Part shown: positions 8,812 through 16,835 of the stretch, in pieces
Numbering within the stretch: position 1 is the stretch's first letter
How the letters are laid out: the number at the start of each line of letters is the position of its first letter
Source of the DNA: B25-G16 sp964549945
GTDB taxonomy: Bacteria; Desulfobacterota; DSM-4660; Desulfatiglandales; B25-G16
DNA: 64,000 nucleotides
Reading direction: 5' to 3'
Assembly (NCBI GenBank): GCA_964549945.1
Contig: CAZJXD010000004.1
Location: 48,182 to 112,181 of the forward strand
Position numbers and translations under genes: made by a program
The notes under the pieces: generated by a model
What the model was told of the DNA's origin: nothing
Seen by the model: the letters and a program-made list of their open reading frames with translations, nothing else
Databases searched by the model: none

Positions 8812-9483
8812 ATACTTAAGTGTGTCCCGCTTTCCGCATAAGATAGCTTGGCCAGACCCCAATTAGGATGACAATAAGGATGAAAGAGTAAGTCAAGCTA
8901 GTCACTGACGTCTTGGAAGGCCCAAGAACCGGATATGTTATGGGAACTTTTCCGTTGACCTGCAACGCCATTTTACCCATACTTACTGTCTAACAAAGGG
9001 AATTCTTATCATTTCAGTTACTATTGTCCGTTTTGATTGCTGTTTTGCCGATCTTTGCGGTATTGATCTTCATAGTCATGTAATGGAAGTATGGCCTAAC
9101 AAGGGTAGCGCACTTGACGGAGCAAGTGATTACGAGCCTTGGTGCCGATGGTGGAGCGATGAAGAACGAGCAAGGGACTATGATACAAGTGCACGGAAGT
9201 ATGTGCGGGGAAAGAAGGGGAAACGCAAGCCAGCACTAGTCTACATCTGATAGCCTTCAATTCCTCAACGTTTGATATCCAAGCCAGGGGACTGTTTTTT
9301 CCGCTTTGGCCCAGCAAAGGAGTCTTATATTTTAAATAGGATTTAGCAATATAATAAGCCACGGCAAGGCGAGGAGAGAATCTGGAAATATTGTGCGGGA
9401 TGTGAAGAATTTTCCGAGCAGATCCGCCCTCAGCTGAGAAATTGAAGTTCCTATCAGCCAGGTGAATTTTAGGGGGTCGGCTT
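8812..9483. other. intergenic stretch with no supported gene
   Basis: About 670 bp. A 55-codon frame at 9083-9250 on the plus strand is Trp- and Lys-rich but has no recognised motif and no ribosome site. The last 100 bp likely hold the promoter of the cassette starting at 9484, but no consensus boxes were found. Confidence 0.5.
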
Positions 9484-9897
9484 ATGTTAACCATCCGTCA
9501 AGAGCAAATGATCGTCTTCAAGAAACAGGCGGAAGAGCATTTCATTGACAGGATGGTTTTGTATTTGCGAAAACAGTTCTCCGAAGAAACGGCCGCTTGC
9601 AGTGATAAGGCGCTTCGTGTGCGCATTCGAAATGAATTGACTAGCGCCAAGCGCTTTCAACTGATTTCAGAGCGCGCCATTTGCTATTTCCTTAATCTCA
9701 GTATCATGTATGGCGAAGGCTTCATAGATCGAGAAGACAGTCTATGGATGCAGGATTATTTAACCGATCCCGACGTTCCAGATCCCAATGAGCGCATGTA
9801 TAGGCTTTACCAGGCGGTCATAAAAAGGCTGGAAGTCGAAGCGGACCATCAACGCATCTTGGCGGAATTCAATGAGTCGACAGAGGTTGGAGCTTAG
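9484..9897 (+). CDS. effector-module protein of the M-x-I-R-x-E-Q type
   Basis: A 137-residue mainly helical protein starting at an ATG with a GGGGG-type site upstream. The N-terminal pattern (I-R-x-E-Q-M-x-x-F-K-K-Q-A, then R-M-V-L-Y-L-R-K-Q-F, then L-R-V-R-I-R-N-E-L, then a Y-G-E-G-F segment) is one I associate with small proteins encoded beside effector and LysM genes in type VI secretion and related clusters. Function is unknown; an adaptor or chaperone role is a guess. The next gene begins 2 bp downstream. Confidence 0.65.
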   Translation: MLTIRQEQMIVFKKQAEEHFIDRMVLYLRKQFSEETAACSDKALRVRIRNELTSAKRFQLISERAICYFLNLSIMYGEGFIDREDSLWMQDYLTDPDVPDPNERMYRLYQAVIKRLEVEADHQRILAEFNESTEVGA

Positions 9898-9899
9898 AG

Positions 9900-10226
9900 G
9901 TGGCGGAGGGCACGAAAGAGCCTGGCAGTCAGGCGGACAAATTGAGAACGGCAGGCAGCGCGGCGCAACAGGAAACTGGCAACAAGCCAGTAGGCTCCGC
10001 AGCACAAAGCTGTCCTTCCGAGGATACGACCTGGATTGAAATAGAGCTGGTCGGAGAAGATGACACCGGCATTGCCGATGCGGCGTATTTGATTGTTACC
10101 GCGGACGGCAAGGAGTTCCGGGGGAAAACGGATGCCAACGGATTGGCGCGTCTGGAAGGGATCGTTAAGGGGGATTGTAAAGTATGCTTCCCGCTTTTAG
10201 ATCAGGAAGCGTGGGACAGAATCTGA
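9900..10226 (+). CDS. carboxypeptidase-regulatory-like (beta-sandwich) effector-module protein
   Basis: 108 residues from a GTG start 2 bp after the previous stop. After a low-complexity N-terminus (about 1-42) comes one beta-sandwich domain: W-I-E-I-E-L-V-G-E-D, then Y-L-I-V-T-A-D-G-K-E-F-R-G, then D-A-N-G-L-A-R-L-E-G-I and C-K-V-C-F-P-L-L-D. This W-I-E-I-x-L-V-x-E-D / D-x-x-G-x-A-R-x-x-G-I pattern occurs in small proteins next to VgrG, PAAR or LysM effectors. It may act as a spike-associated or carrier domain. No catalytic residues are evident. Confidence 0.65.
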   Translation: MAEGTKEPGSQADKLRTAGSAAQQETGNKPVGSAAQSCPSEDTTWIEIELVGEDDTGIADAAYLIVTADGKEFRGKTDANGLARLEGIVKGDCKVCFPLLDQEAWDRI

Positions 10227-10314
10227 GTAAGCGATTATGAGAAACGAAGACAAAGTATGGATACCAAGGAGCCACAATCTGACATCAGTTAACCTATATC
10301 GTTGGAGCTAGCTC

Positions 10315-11364
10315 ATGGCAGACGTAAACTATGACGCCCATTTCTTCCCTAATCCGATCCCCTTGCTTCGGAAAGCGTCGCTCTACTTACCCGATAACAC
10401 CTATGAGAGGCCTGTTCCCGCCAGCCCAGCGCTACAGCCTCTCAACGATGGGTCAAACTATGCGGCAATGAACACACAGACATGGCCCGCCAACGTTATC
10501 GATACCGGCATCGACCTGAAGGGAGGCCCCTTTCGTAAGTATCAACTCACGCCCATTACCCGAGTGGGACATCAGGCGTATTTTCTACCATGGAGTGGCA
10601 CTGGGTGCGCAACCAAAATGACACTCCCGAATCCTCCCGCCGCGAACTACTTCTTCACCTCGGCACTAGCTGGATGCTCGGTGATCGTCACAAATACGGT
10701 GCAGAACCCGACCATCTATCACTGTGGAATTGAGTCCCATAATTGGGGTACGGGAGGTAGACCTAACAAGCCGGCGAACGTCCCGGCATTCTGGCGCGGG
10801 ATGATCAATCACATCGAGGCAGCTGCAGCTGTAGCTCAACACCGCGCTGCATACCCCATTATCGGGGAAGTAAACACCGAGCTATATGTCAAAGATCCCA
10901 ATGTAACGTACAGATATCCATCGTATGATCAAGCCCCGCAAGAGCCTACTACACAGGACGCCGTGGATTGCATGGCGACCCTTGGTAACTATATGACGAA
11001 AGTGAGTAAGACTGTCTGGGTCAAGCCTCTTTTTGGTAACAGGCATGCAGTAAAGAAGAAAAGAGTAGTACAGGGAGGGACGGCCGAACCCTGGGGGACG
11101 TTTTTCGGATATTACAATGGAGGGCAGTGGCACTTCTACCTCCAGCAGAACCTGTGGATAAAGCATGACGGCGTGTTCCTGACGGGGTGGTACAAAGCTA
11201 GTCGCCGGCGGGCCAATCCAGTACTGGCGCGTACGTTCTCCCAGAGCGTGCCCTGGAGGATCCGCAACGTACACGTCATTCCGTTGCCCCACGGCGCTCC
11301 AGTGTTTACGGCCAGAAACTGGGTCTGGAACGACATTAGAGACGGGAACTTATGGCTACCCTAA
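10315..11364 (+). CDS. putative effector or toxin of an effector cassette
   Basis: A 349-residue protein with no signal peptide or membrane segment, starting at an ATG with GGAG about 10 bp upstream. A central segment (about residues 85-145) has G-H-Q-A-Y-F-L-P-W-S-G-T-G-C, then Y-F-F-T-S-A-L-A-G-C-S-V-I-V and P-T-I-Y-H-C-G, a Cys/His-bearing pattern like that of several bacterial effector domains. The C-terminal half is Trp- and Arg-rich. Its place between the two small module proteins and a LysM protein suggests it is the cargo. I do not recognise the exact family, and the enzymatic activity is unknown. No obvious immunity gene follows. Confidence 0.6.
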   Translation: MADVNYDAHFFPNPIPLLRKASLYLPDNTYERPVPASPALQPLNDGSNYAAMNTQTWPANVIDTGIDLKGGPFRKYQLTPITRVGHQAYFLPWSGTGCATKMTLPNPPAANYFFTSALAGCSVIVTNTVQNPTIYHCGIESHNWGTGGRPNKPANVPAFWRGMINHIEAAAAVAQHRAAYPIIGEVNTELYVKDPNVTYRYPSYDQAPQEPTTQDAVDCMATLGNYMTKVSKTVWVKPLFGNRHAVKKKRVVQGGTAEPWGTFFGYYNGGQWHFYLQQNLWIKHDGVFLTGWYKASRRRANPVLARTFSQSVPWRIRNVHVIPLPHGAPVFTARNWVWNDIRDGNLWLP

Positions 11365-11404
11365 CATACCTTGTTCGAAAACCGAACTGTTGGATCATAA
11401 GAAA

Positions 11405-12028
11405 ATGAGTAAAGAACACACTGTTGAACAGGGTGATTGTATAGATAAAATTGCATACGAATACGGCTTTCTTCCTGAGACAATTTGGAATCATTCTGCT
11501 AACGCTAAATTGCGTGAGCTTCGTGATCCGAATGTGCTTTTGCCTGGGGATGTCGTGGTGATACCAGATGTGCGCAAAAAGACGGTTACCGCAACAACAG
11601 AGAAGCGGCACAGATTTGTGCACCGAGGGGTCATATCGCGTTTTAGGGTCACTTTGGACTTGAGCGATGAATCCCTCTCTGATGTTAAGTACCTACTGGA
11701 TATCGACAACCGCACCGTGCTGTACCAGGGAACACTTGACGAGAGAGGCCTGATCGACCATCCCATTCCGCCCACATCAAGCCATGCCAAGCTGACCGTG
11801 GGCGAAGAGGTGTTCGAGTTTGACCTTGGCCACCTTGATCCTGTCGAGGCTCCGCAAGGGCTTGTGGAGCGACTCCGGGGGTTAGGCTATCTGGAAGATA
11901 GCAACGAAGTTTCGGAAAAGCGAGTTTCCGCAGCTCTCATGCAGTTTCAGCGAGACAACAACCTCAACCTTACCGGCAAGCCGGATAAAGATACGCGTGA
12001 CGCCCTCGTGGACAAGTTCGGCTGCTGA
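11405..12028 (+). CDS. LysM and peptidoglycan-binding domain protein
   Basis: 207 residues. An N-terminal LysM domain (Q-G-D-C-I-D-K-I-A-Y-E-Y-G-F, then L-P-G-D-V-V-V-I-P; about 5-50) is followed by a beta-rich middle domain (about 75-145) and a C-terminal PG_binding_1 domain (L-V-E-R-L-R-G-L-G-Y-L, then V-S-A-A-L-M-Q-F-Q-R-D, then T-G-K-P-D-K-D-T; about 150-205). The start is taken as the ATG at 11405; the upstream TTG at 11390 adds five residues. Proteins with this layout often accompany phage-like or type VI spike effectors and could guide cargo to the cell wall. It is the last gene of the cassette. Confidence 0.8.
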   Translation: MSKEHTVEQGDCIDKIAYEYGFLPETIWNHSANAKLRELRDPNVLLPGDVVVIPDVRKKTVTATTEKRHRFVHRGVISRFRVTLDLSDESLSDVKYLLDIDNRTVLYQGTLDERGLIDHPIPPTSSHAKLTVGEEVFEFDLGHLDPVEAPQGLVERLRGLGYLEDSNEVSEKRVSAALMQFQRDNNLNLTGKPDKDTRDALVDKFGC

Positions 12029-12225
12029 CTGATACAAAGGCTAACAAATGATAGGGTATGAGATTGTTATAAAGATTGCGAAATATAAAACAGATCTGTT
12101 GTATAACAATATTGTTTTATAACGATGTAGGAGCTTTTCTCAGTTATAGGGAATTTGTGCAGAAAGGCATTGCAAAGGGAAGGCGTACCGATTTAATAGG
12201 CGGCAGCCGTTCAATAAAATAAGGA

Positions 12226-12627
12226 TTAGGTTGGCTGTAAAGTCTTTAGCGGGGACTTTTGGGCTATCAGATCGAAGTGCTTATCACAATGCAGTATTGG
12301 CGCATTGTTTTCAATGCAGAGTAAGGCGATATAGGCATCAGTCAACGGCACCACAACCCCTTTTCTAAAGAGCGTAAAAGAGAATTCAGATAATCTCTCC
12401 CAGAATTCTTCAGGCACAGGAAGGTATGTCAGTCCCTTTAGCAGATCGCTCAGCTGATCGTACTCCCTCTTACTCTTGGTACCTCTGAGAAGCTCTACCT
12501 TTATGATCCCGGGAAGCAAGATGCGCCCCTTTATGATCAGGTCTTTTACGAGATCGCTCAATGCCTTATCGTACTGAGGCCGAAAGGATTTAATCCAGGC
12601 AGAGGTATCTATAATGGCCTTATCCAT
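12226..12627 (-). CDS. vapC: VapC-type PIN-domain ribonuclease toxin
   Basis: 133 residues with the PIN acidic residues in order: D7 in I-I-D-T-S-A-W, E45 in I-K-V-E-L-L-R-G, D99 in L-T-D-A-Y-I-A and D114 in H-C-D-K-H-F-D. VapC toxins are Mg-dependent RNases that cleave tRNA or rRNA and are neutralised by VapB. The start ATG overlaps the end of the antitoxin frame by 8 bp, as is usual for vapBC operons. It appears intact. Confidence 0.9.
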   Translation of the reverse strand: MDKAIIDTSAWIKSFRPQYDKALSDLVKDLIIKGRILLPGIIKVELLRGTKSKREYDQLSDLLKGLTYLPVPEEFWERLSEFSFTLFRKGVVVPLTDAYIALLCIENNAPILHCDKHFDLIAQKSPLKTLQPT

Positions 12628-12823
12628 CCTCCCTCATCTCTTCGAGCTCTTCTAAAGAATACCCAAATTCATAATTTCCTATAAGGGAGGCGAGCTTCTC
12701 TCTTCTTCTCACATCGAGAAATGTCTTTATGGCCAGGACGATTGCCTCCTTTTTGACCCCTGTATTGGCCTCTTTCAAGAGTTCCTGCAACAGGTCATCC
12801 TGTATATCTATAAGAGTCCTCAT
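12620..12823 (-). CDS. vapB: VapB-type antitoxin
   Basis: 67 residues: M-R-T-L-I-D-I-Q-D-D-L-L-Q-E-L, then K-K-E-A-I-V-L-A-I-K-T-F-L, the ribbon-helix-helix-like pattern of the VapB_antitoxin (DUF2191) family, and an acidic toxin-wrapping tail (L-E-E-L-E-E-M-R-E-D-G). The ATG at 12823 has a GGAGG site 5 bp upstream; longer upstream frames are not supported. It overlaps vapC by 8 bp. A consensus promoter and a palindrome precede it. Confidence 0.88.
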   Translation of the reverse strand: MRTLIDIQDDLLQELLKEANTGVKKEAIVLAIKTFLDVRRREKLASLIGNYEFGYSLEELEEMREDG

Positions 12824-12837
12824 TTTTCCTCCGTTTG

Positions 12838-12853
12838 GATATATAAATATATC
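12838..12853. promoter_or_regulatory. palindrome, likely VapB/VapBC operator
   Basis: GATATAT-AA-ATATATC, two perfect 7-bp arms with a 2-bp spacer, just downstream of the -10 box and near the expected transcription start. VapBC complexes commonly repress their operon at such sites. Confidence 0.5.
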
Positions 12854-12860
12854 TTTTTTA

Positions 12861-12889
12861 TATATACCCAAACAGGCACTTCTTGTCAA
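12861..12889 (-). promoter_or_regulatory. sigma-70-type promoter of vapBC
   Basis: On the minus strand TTGACA (12889-12884), a 17-bp spacer and TATATA (12866-12861). It lies about 38 bp upstream of the vapB start and reads towards it. Confidence 0.8.
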
Positions 12890-12991
12890 GACAAAACAGG
12901 AAGATCCTTTAGGGGGGCACGAAAGGCCTCCTTTGCCTATGGCGAGGCGGGAGTTGCACAAGGTCGGCGGGATGAGCTGGGAAGGCCAGAA

Positions 12992-13059
12992 AAGGTCATC
13001 GATGCCCTCGGAGGGGAAACTACCTGCACCTGTGGCAGTGTGGGCAGCAGGCAGATTAT
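12992..13059 (+). pseudogene. relic of RHS repeat sequence
   Basis: AAGGTCATCGATGCC is shared exactly with about 1183-1197 of the RHS gene, and similarity continues through T-C-G-G-A-G-G-G-G-A. Read in the same way it gives K-V-I-D-A-L-G-G-E-T-T-C-T-C, close to K-V-I-D-A-I-G-G-E-T-A-Y-T-C of the RHS protein. The surrounding frame is broken. Confidence 0.6.
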
Positions 13060-13074
13060 TACTCCCCCAGCCAA

Positions 13075-13191
13075 ACTCAGCTGGCGCGCACAGTAAACCT
13101 GACCCAGCCAGCTGTCGGTCAGGCTGTTAGAAGTGGAAAGGTCTTGAGCCACAAGGCCATGTGTGCGATTACACTTGAAAAACAAGGATAA
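13075..13191 (+). pseudogene. relic of a RAYT transposase C-terminus
   Basis: A 38-residue open segment ending at a TAA (13189-13191). It reads T-Q-L-A-R-T-V-N-L-T-Q-P-A-V-G-Q-A-V-R-S-G-K-V-L, matching the final helix-turn-helix (N-L-T-Q-P-A-V-S-x-A-V-x-R-G) of RAYT-type transposases. No start codon or catalytic domain remains. It sits 15 bp after the RHS relic. Confidence 0.5.
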
Positions 13192-13261
13192 TTCCCCTAT
13201 ACTATTCTTTAGAAGAAGCGAGTTCTTATCATCAAAGTCACTTCCTATCAGTTAGTCAATC

Positions 13262-15799
13262 ATGAAGCTGAAAAGGCTCCTAATTTCTAACTACTTTTTA
13301 TATGGGTTTTTAACTCTAGGGATTCTGGCGGGGTTGATGTTTGAGTTTTACCCTTTGCAGTCCCTGGAATACAAGGCCTATGACTTCATGGCTGGCCTGC
13401 GGCAAAGGGAAGATGCCAGCCCGGTAGTAATAGTTGAGATTGACGATAAGAGCATTAAGAATATTGGCGCCTGGCCTTGGCCCCGCTCCTATATCGCCGA
13501 TATGGTCCGCCGCCTCACCGGGTATGGCGTCCATACACTGGGCATTTACCTTTTGTATTCCGACAAGGAATTGAACGCAGGACTGGAGGAAATACAAAGC
13601 ATCAGAGAGGTTCTCCGAACAATGCCGTCCCTGGGAAAAGGGCGCGGCCTTGGGAAGATCGATGGAATTCTCGCAGAATCGGAGAAGAAGCTGGATCATG
13701 ACGCCAGGCTGATGTCCGCTGTCAAGACCGCCCACAACGTTGTTTTGCCGCTGCGCTTCATCCCTGGCGACCCGGAGGGTGAGGAACTCCCCAGTATGCC
13801 CGGATGCCTGAAGAACAATTCTCTGAGTTGGATAAAGGAGAAGCCTGACCTGAAAACACAGCTTTTAAGGCTCAGAAATCCAGTGGATGTCTTAAGAGTC
13901 AAGAGGCTTACCGCCAGGGAGGTTACGGCGACTTACAGTGAACTGGCACAAAAGGCCGGGGCGCTTGGCCATATTAACCTCATCCCTGACCGGGACGGCA
14001 AGCTCCGTCGTGTGCCGCTCATGATCGACTATCAGGGAAGGTACTTCCCTTGCTTTGCCCTGCAAGTGGCGGCAAAGTATGTGGGTGGAAGTTTGAAGGA
14101 CCTGAAGGCCGGAGACGCAGGAGACGATTTTAGCAGGCTACGCCTCAAGTCCTTGGAAATTCCCACCGACACCTCCTGGATGCTTATCGATTTTAGCGGG
14201 CGACATCTTACCTACACGAAGTTCTCCTTTACTGACGTGCTCGACGGTAAAATTCCAACAGATTCTTTTCGGAAAAAGATCGCGCTTATCGGGATTACCG
14301 CCAAAGGGCTGGCTCCCCTGTTTGAAACTTCGGTTCAGCCGGGCGTCCCTGGCGTTGAGATAACAGCAAATGTTATTGAGAATATGGTGAACCAGAAACA
14401 TCTTTCGCGGCCTGTCTGGGCATTCGCCCTGGAAGTCTTGGTAATTCTTTATTTGGGCGTATTTCTTTTGTTCGTAATACCCAGGGTGACCCTTAGAGTC
14501 GGCGCCTCAATATTGGGGATCTTCCTGGTAAGCTGGGTGGGTGCTGCGGTGCTTCTCTTTATGGCGTATGGGTACTGGCTCAAGGTCTTCGCTCCCGTTC
14601 TTCTCTCCGTCCTCGGTTATAGCGTTACGGTGTATAAAAGATCTTCCACCAAGAAGCATGACGAAAGCATGGAGGCAAATAAGGCGCTTGGTCTGTCTTT
14701 GCAAGGGCAGGGCATGCTGGATATGGCTTTTGAAAAGTTCTTAAAATGTCCTGTTGAAGACGAATTGGTGAAGGAAGTGCTTTTTAATCTTGGACTGGAT
14801 TTTGAGCGGAAGAGAATGTTCAACAAGGCTTTAGCCGTGTATGAACACATATTGAAGGCAGGCGAATTTAAGGACATTAAGGGCAGGATACAAGCGCTGA
14901 AAAGCATAGGACAGACGGTCGCCCTTACCACAGGTTCCTCCAAGCAAGGCATGGGCCTATTGATGCGAGAAGGTAAGACCAATCCCACTCTTGGTCGCTA
15001 TGAGATACTGAGAGAGCTGGGGCAGGGCGCAATGGGTACGGTCTACCTCGGGAAGGATCCCAAGATCAACCGGGAGGTGGCTGTCAAAACGTTGAGATAT
15101 GAGGAAGTTCCCAATCAGTTGGAGGAAGTGAAGGCACGATTTTTCCGCGAGGCGGAGGCGGCCGGGAAACTAACACATCCGAACATCGTGACGATATTTG
15201 ACGTGGGCGAGGATCACGATATGGCCTACATAGCCATGGAACTCCTCAACGGGGAAGATTTGAGCAATTATTGCCTGGCAGGAAATTTGCTTCCAGTAAA
15301 AAGGGTGCTCGGAATAATCTCTTCCGTGGCCGAGGCACTTAGTTATGCACACAGACAGGGAGTGGTGCACCGTGATATCAAGCCGGCCAACATTATACTT
15401 TTAAAAAACGATCAGGTGAAAGTCGCCGATTTTGGCATAGCGCGGGTTATGGACATATCCGAAACCCAGACAGGTGTGGTTTTCGGTACCCCTGCTTACA
15501 TGTCGCCCGAACAGGTTGCGGGGAAAAAAGTGGACGGCCGTTCCGACCTCTTTTCCCTTGGTGTCGTCTTTTATGAGCTGCTGACCGGGGAAAAGCCGTT
15601 TAAGGGCGACAATATTACGGAGGTCATGTACGCCATCGCCAAGGCCTCATATACCCCGATTGCGGAACTGGTGCCGGACGTACGGCCTTGTTGTGTTGAA
15701 ATTGTGGTCAAGCTGCTGGCCAAAGGTGTAACCAAAAGGTTAAATCCCGCCGCTAAGGTGGGCAAAGAAATCCAGCTGTGCCTGGATAAGCTGTCCTAA
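13262..15799 (+). CDS. CHASE2-domain serine/threonine protein kinase
   Basis: 845 residues. A first membrane helix (about 10-30), an extracytoplasmic CHASE2 sensor (about 35-375, with V-V-I-V-E-I-D-D-K-S-I and G-A-W-P-W-P-R), three closely spaced membrane helices (about 385-455), a TPR-like stretch (about 475-545) and a C-terminal eukaryotic-type kinase. Kinase marks: G-Q-G-A-M-G-T-V-Y (about 587), the lysine in V-A-V-K-T-L (about 609), H-R-D-I-K-P-A-N (about 702), D-F-G (about 723) and S-P-E. All catalytic residues are present. It likely senses an external signal and phosphorylates cytoplasmic targets; an FHA protein follows about 200 bp downstream and is a natural partner. Signal and targets are unknown. 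Confidence 0.93.
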   Translation: MKLKRLLISNYFLYGFLTLGILAGLMFEFYPLQSLEYKAYDFMAGLRQREDASPVVIVEIDDKSIKNIGAWPWPRSYIADMVRRLTGYGVHTLGIYLLYSDKELNAGLEEIQSIREVLRTMPSLGKGRGLGKIDGILAESEKKLDHDARLMSAVKTAHNVVLPLRFIPGDPEGEELPSMPGCLKNNSLSWIKEKPDLKTQLLRLRNPVDVLRVKRLTAREVTATYSELAQKAGALGHINLIPDRDGKLRRVPLMIDYQGRYFPCFALQVAAKYVGGSLKDLKAGDAGDDFSRLRLKSLEIPTDTSWMLIDFSGRHLTYTKFSFTDVLDGKIPTDSFRKKIALIGITAKGLAPLFETSVQPGVPGVEITANVIENMVNQKHLSRPVWAFALEVLVILYLGVFLLFVIPRVTLRVGASILGIFLVSWVGAAVLLFMAYGYWLKVFAPVLLSVLGYSVTVYKRSSTKKHDESMEANKALGLSLQGQGMLDMAFEKFLKCPVEDELVKEVLFNLGLDFERKRMFNKALAVYEHILKAGEFKDIKGRIQALKSIGQTVALTTGSSKQGMGLLMREGKTNPTLGRYEILRELGQGAMGTVYLGKDPKINREVAVKTLRYEEVPNQLEEVKARFFREAEAAGKLTHPNIVTIFDVGEDHDMAYIAMELLNGEDLSNYCLAGNLLPVKRVLGIISSVAEALSYAHRQGVVHRDIKPANIILLKNDQVKVADFGIARVMDISETQTGVVFGTPAYMSPEQVAGKKVDGRSDLFSLGVVFYELLTGEKPFKGDNITEVMYAIAKASYTPIAELVPDVRPCCVEIVVKLLAKGVTKRLNPAAKVGKEIQLCLDKLS

Positions 15800-15998
15800 A
15801 ACGCGAAGATGAAGATAGGTGGAGAAACTGGAGAGATCCTTTGAGTAGTGACAAGAAGGACACGTTTGTGGCGAGGAGAACCTTTATGATTTACCATAGC
15901 AGACGGGAAAAAGATGTGCTTCAAGGTCGTTATGGGTTATTTTTGCAAAGATAGGGGATTTCTGAATCAAAAAATCTTGACTTTTAGGGAGGTAACCA

Positions 15999-16397
15999 AT
16001 GCTGAGAATACTGTTGAAGTTTGATAAGAAGGTGCTTAGAGAGATTGAGAGCACCAAAGAACAGATTACCATTGGAAGAGATGCAGAGAATGATGTTCAG
16101 ATCGATAACATAGCTGTTTCCGGAAAACATGCGAGGATCATAAAAGGTCCGGATCATTATTTCATCGAGGACCTGAACAGTCTCAACGGTACTTTCGTGA
16201 ATCAAGAGAAGATTAGCAAGAGGGTCTTGGAGGAGAATGACGCCATAACCATCGGCAAACATACACTGGTAGTCGCCTTTAAAAAACATGGGGAAAAGAT
16301 TCAAGGCAGAAAAATGAGCGAGATAGAGCGGACCTATAAACTGGAGACCGAGCGACACAAAGAGATGTTGAAAAAACAGCGCAAAAAAAGCCGTTAG
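15999..16397 (+). CDS. FHA domain protein
   Basis: 132 residues. A single forkhead-associated domain fills residues about 15-95 with the phosphothreonine-binding pattern I-G-R-D (after I-T), S-G-K-H-A-R-I, and L-N-G-T-F-V-N, followed by a basic helical tail (about 100-132). It has an AGGAGG-like site upstream of the ATG. FHA domains bind phospho-Thr peptides, so with the kinase gene just upstream it is probably a substrate or adaptor in that pathway. A stem-loop with a T-run lies about 180 bp downstream. Confidence 0.9.
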   Translation: MLRILLKFDKKVLREIESTKEQITIGRDAENDVQIDNIAVSGKHARIIKGPDHYFIEDLNSLNGTFVNQEKISKRVLEENDAITIGKHTLVVAFKKHGEKIQGRKMSEIERTYKLETERHKEMLKKQRKKSR

Positions 16398-16835
16398 GGG
16401 CAGGGGGCTTCGCGTACGTTAGGATTGATGGAATTCTTGAGACAATTTGTGGTAGGGCGCGTTCGTGCAGAGCGTGCATCCCTTATATTACGCTAGATAT
16501 GTCCTTATGGAATGAGATAAAGCCCTTTTCAGGGCAAAGCAAAGCAATTTATTTATGCAGACATTTAAATCTTAACCGAAGATTTCTGCAATCTTCGGCG
16601 ATCAGTTTTTACGTTCTATAGAGTTTATTCAACAACCTTCCTTCATGGCTGTATTCTTCCTAAGGGCGAACTGCTTTTCTTGTTTGCTCGTTATAAAAAT
16701 TACTCAACCTGGAACAAATTTATTGTACAATATCAGTGTTGCTTGAGCCAGTCACTCCACCTGATTTGTCAGGGGCTTGGTCCTTTCCAGGCGGGTGATC
16801 TCTTCATTGGGAAGCACATTTGAGGAGGGTTGCAT
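16398..16835. other. intergenic stretch with one terminator-like hairpin
   Basis: About 440 bp between the FHA gene and the acetyltransferase gene. Apart from the hairpin at 16576-16598 no gene or repeat is evident. A TACAAT box near 16724 may be part of the acetyltransferase promoter, but no good -35 accompanies it. Confidence 0.5.
16576..16609 (+). terminator. stem-loop with T-run
   Basis: CCGAAGATT-TCTGC-AATCTTCGG is a perfect 9-bp stem (16576-16598), followed after six bases by TTTTT. It reads in the direction of the kinase and FHA genes. Confidence 0.6.

Noticed and set aside
9083..9250. A 55-codon frame rich in Trp and Lys
   Set aside because: No start signal and no recognised pattern; not enough to call a gene.
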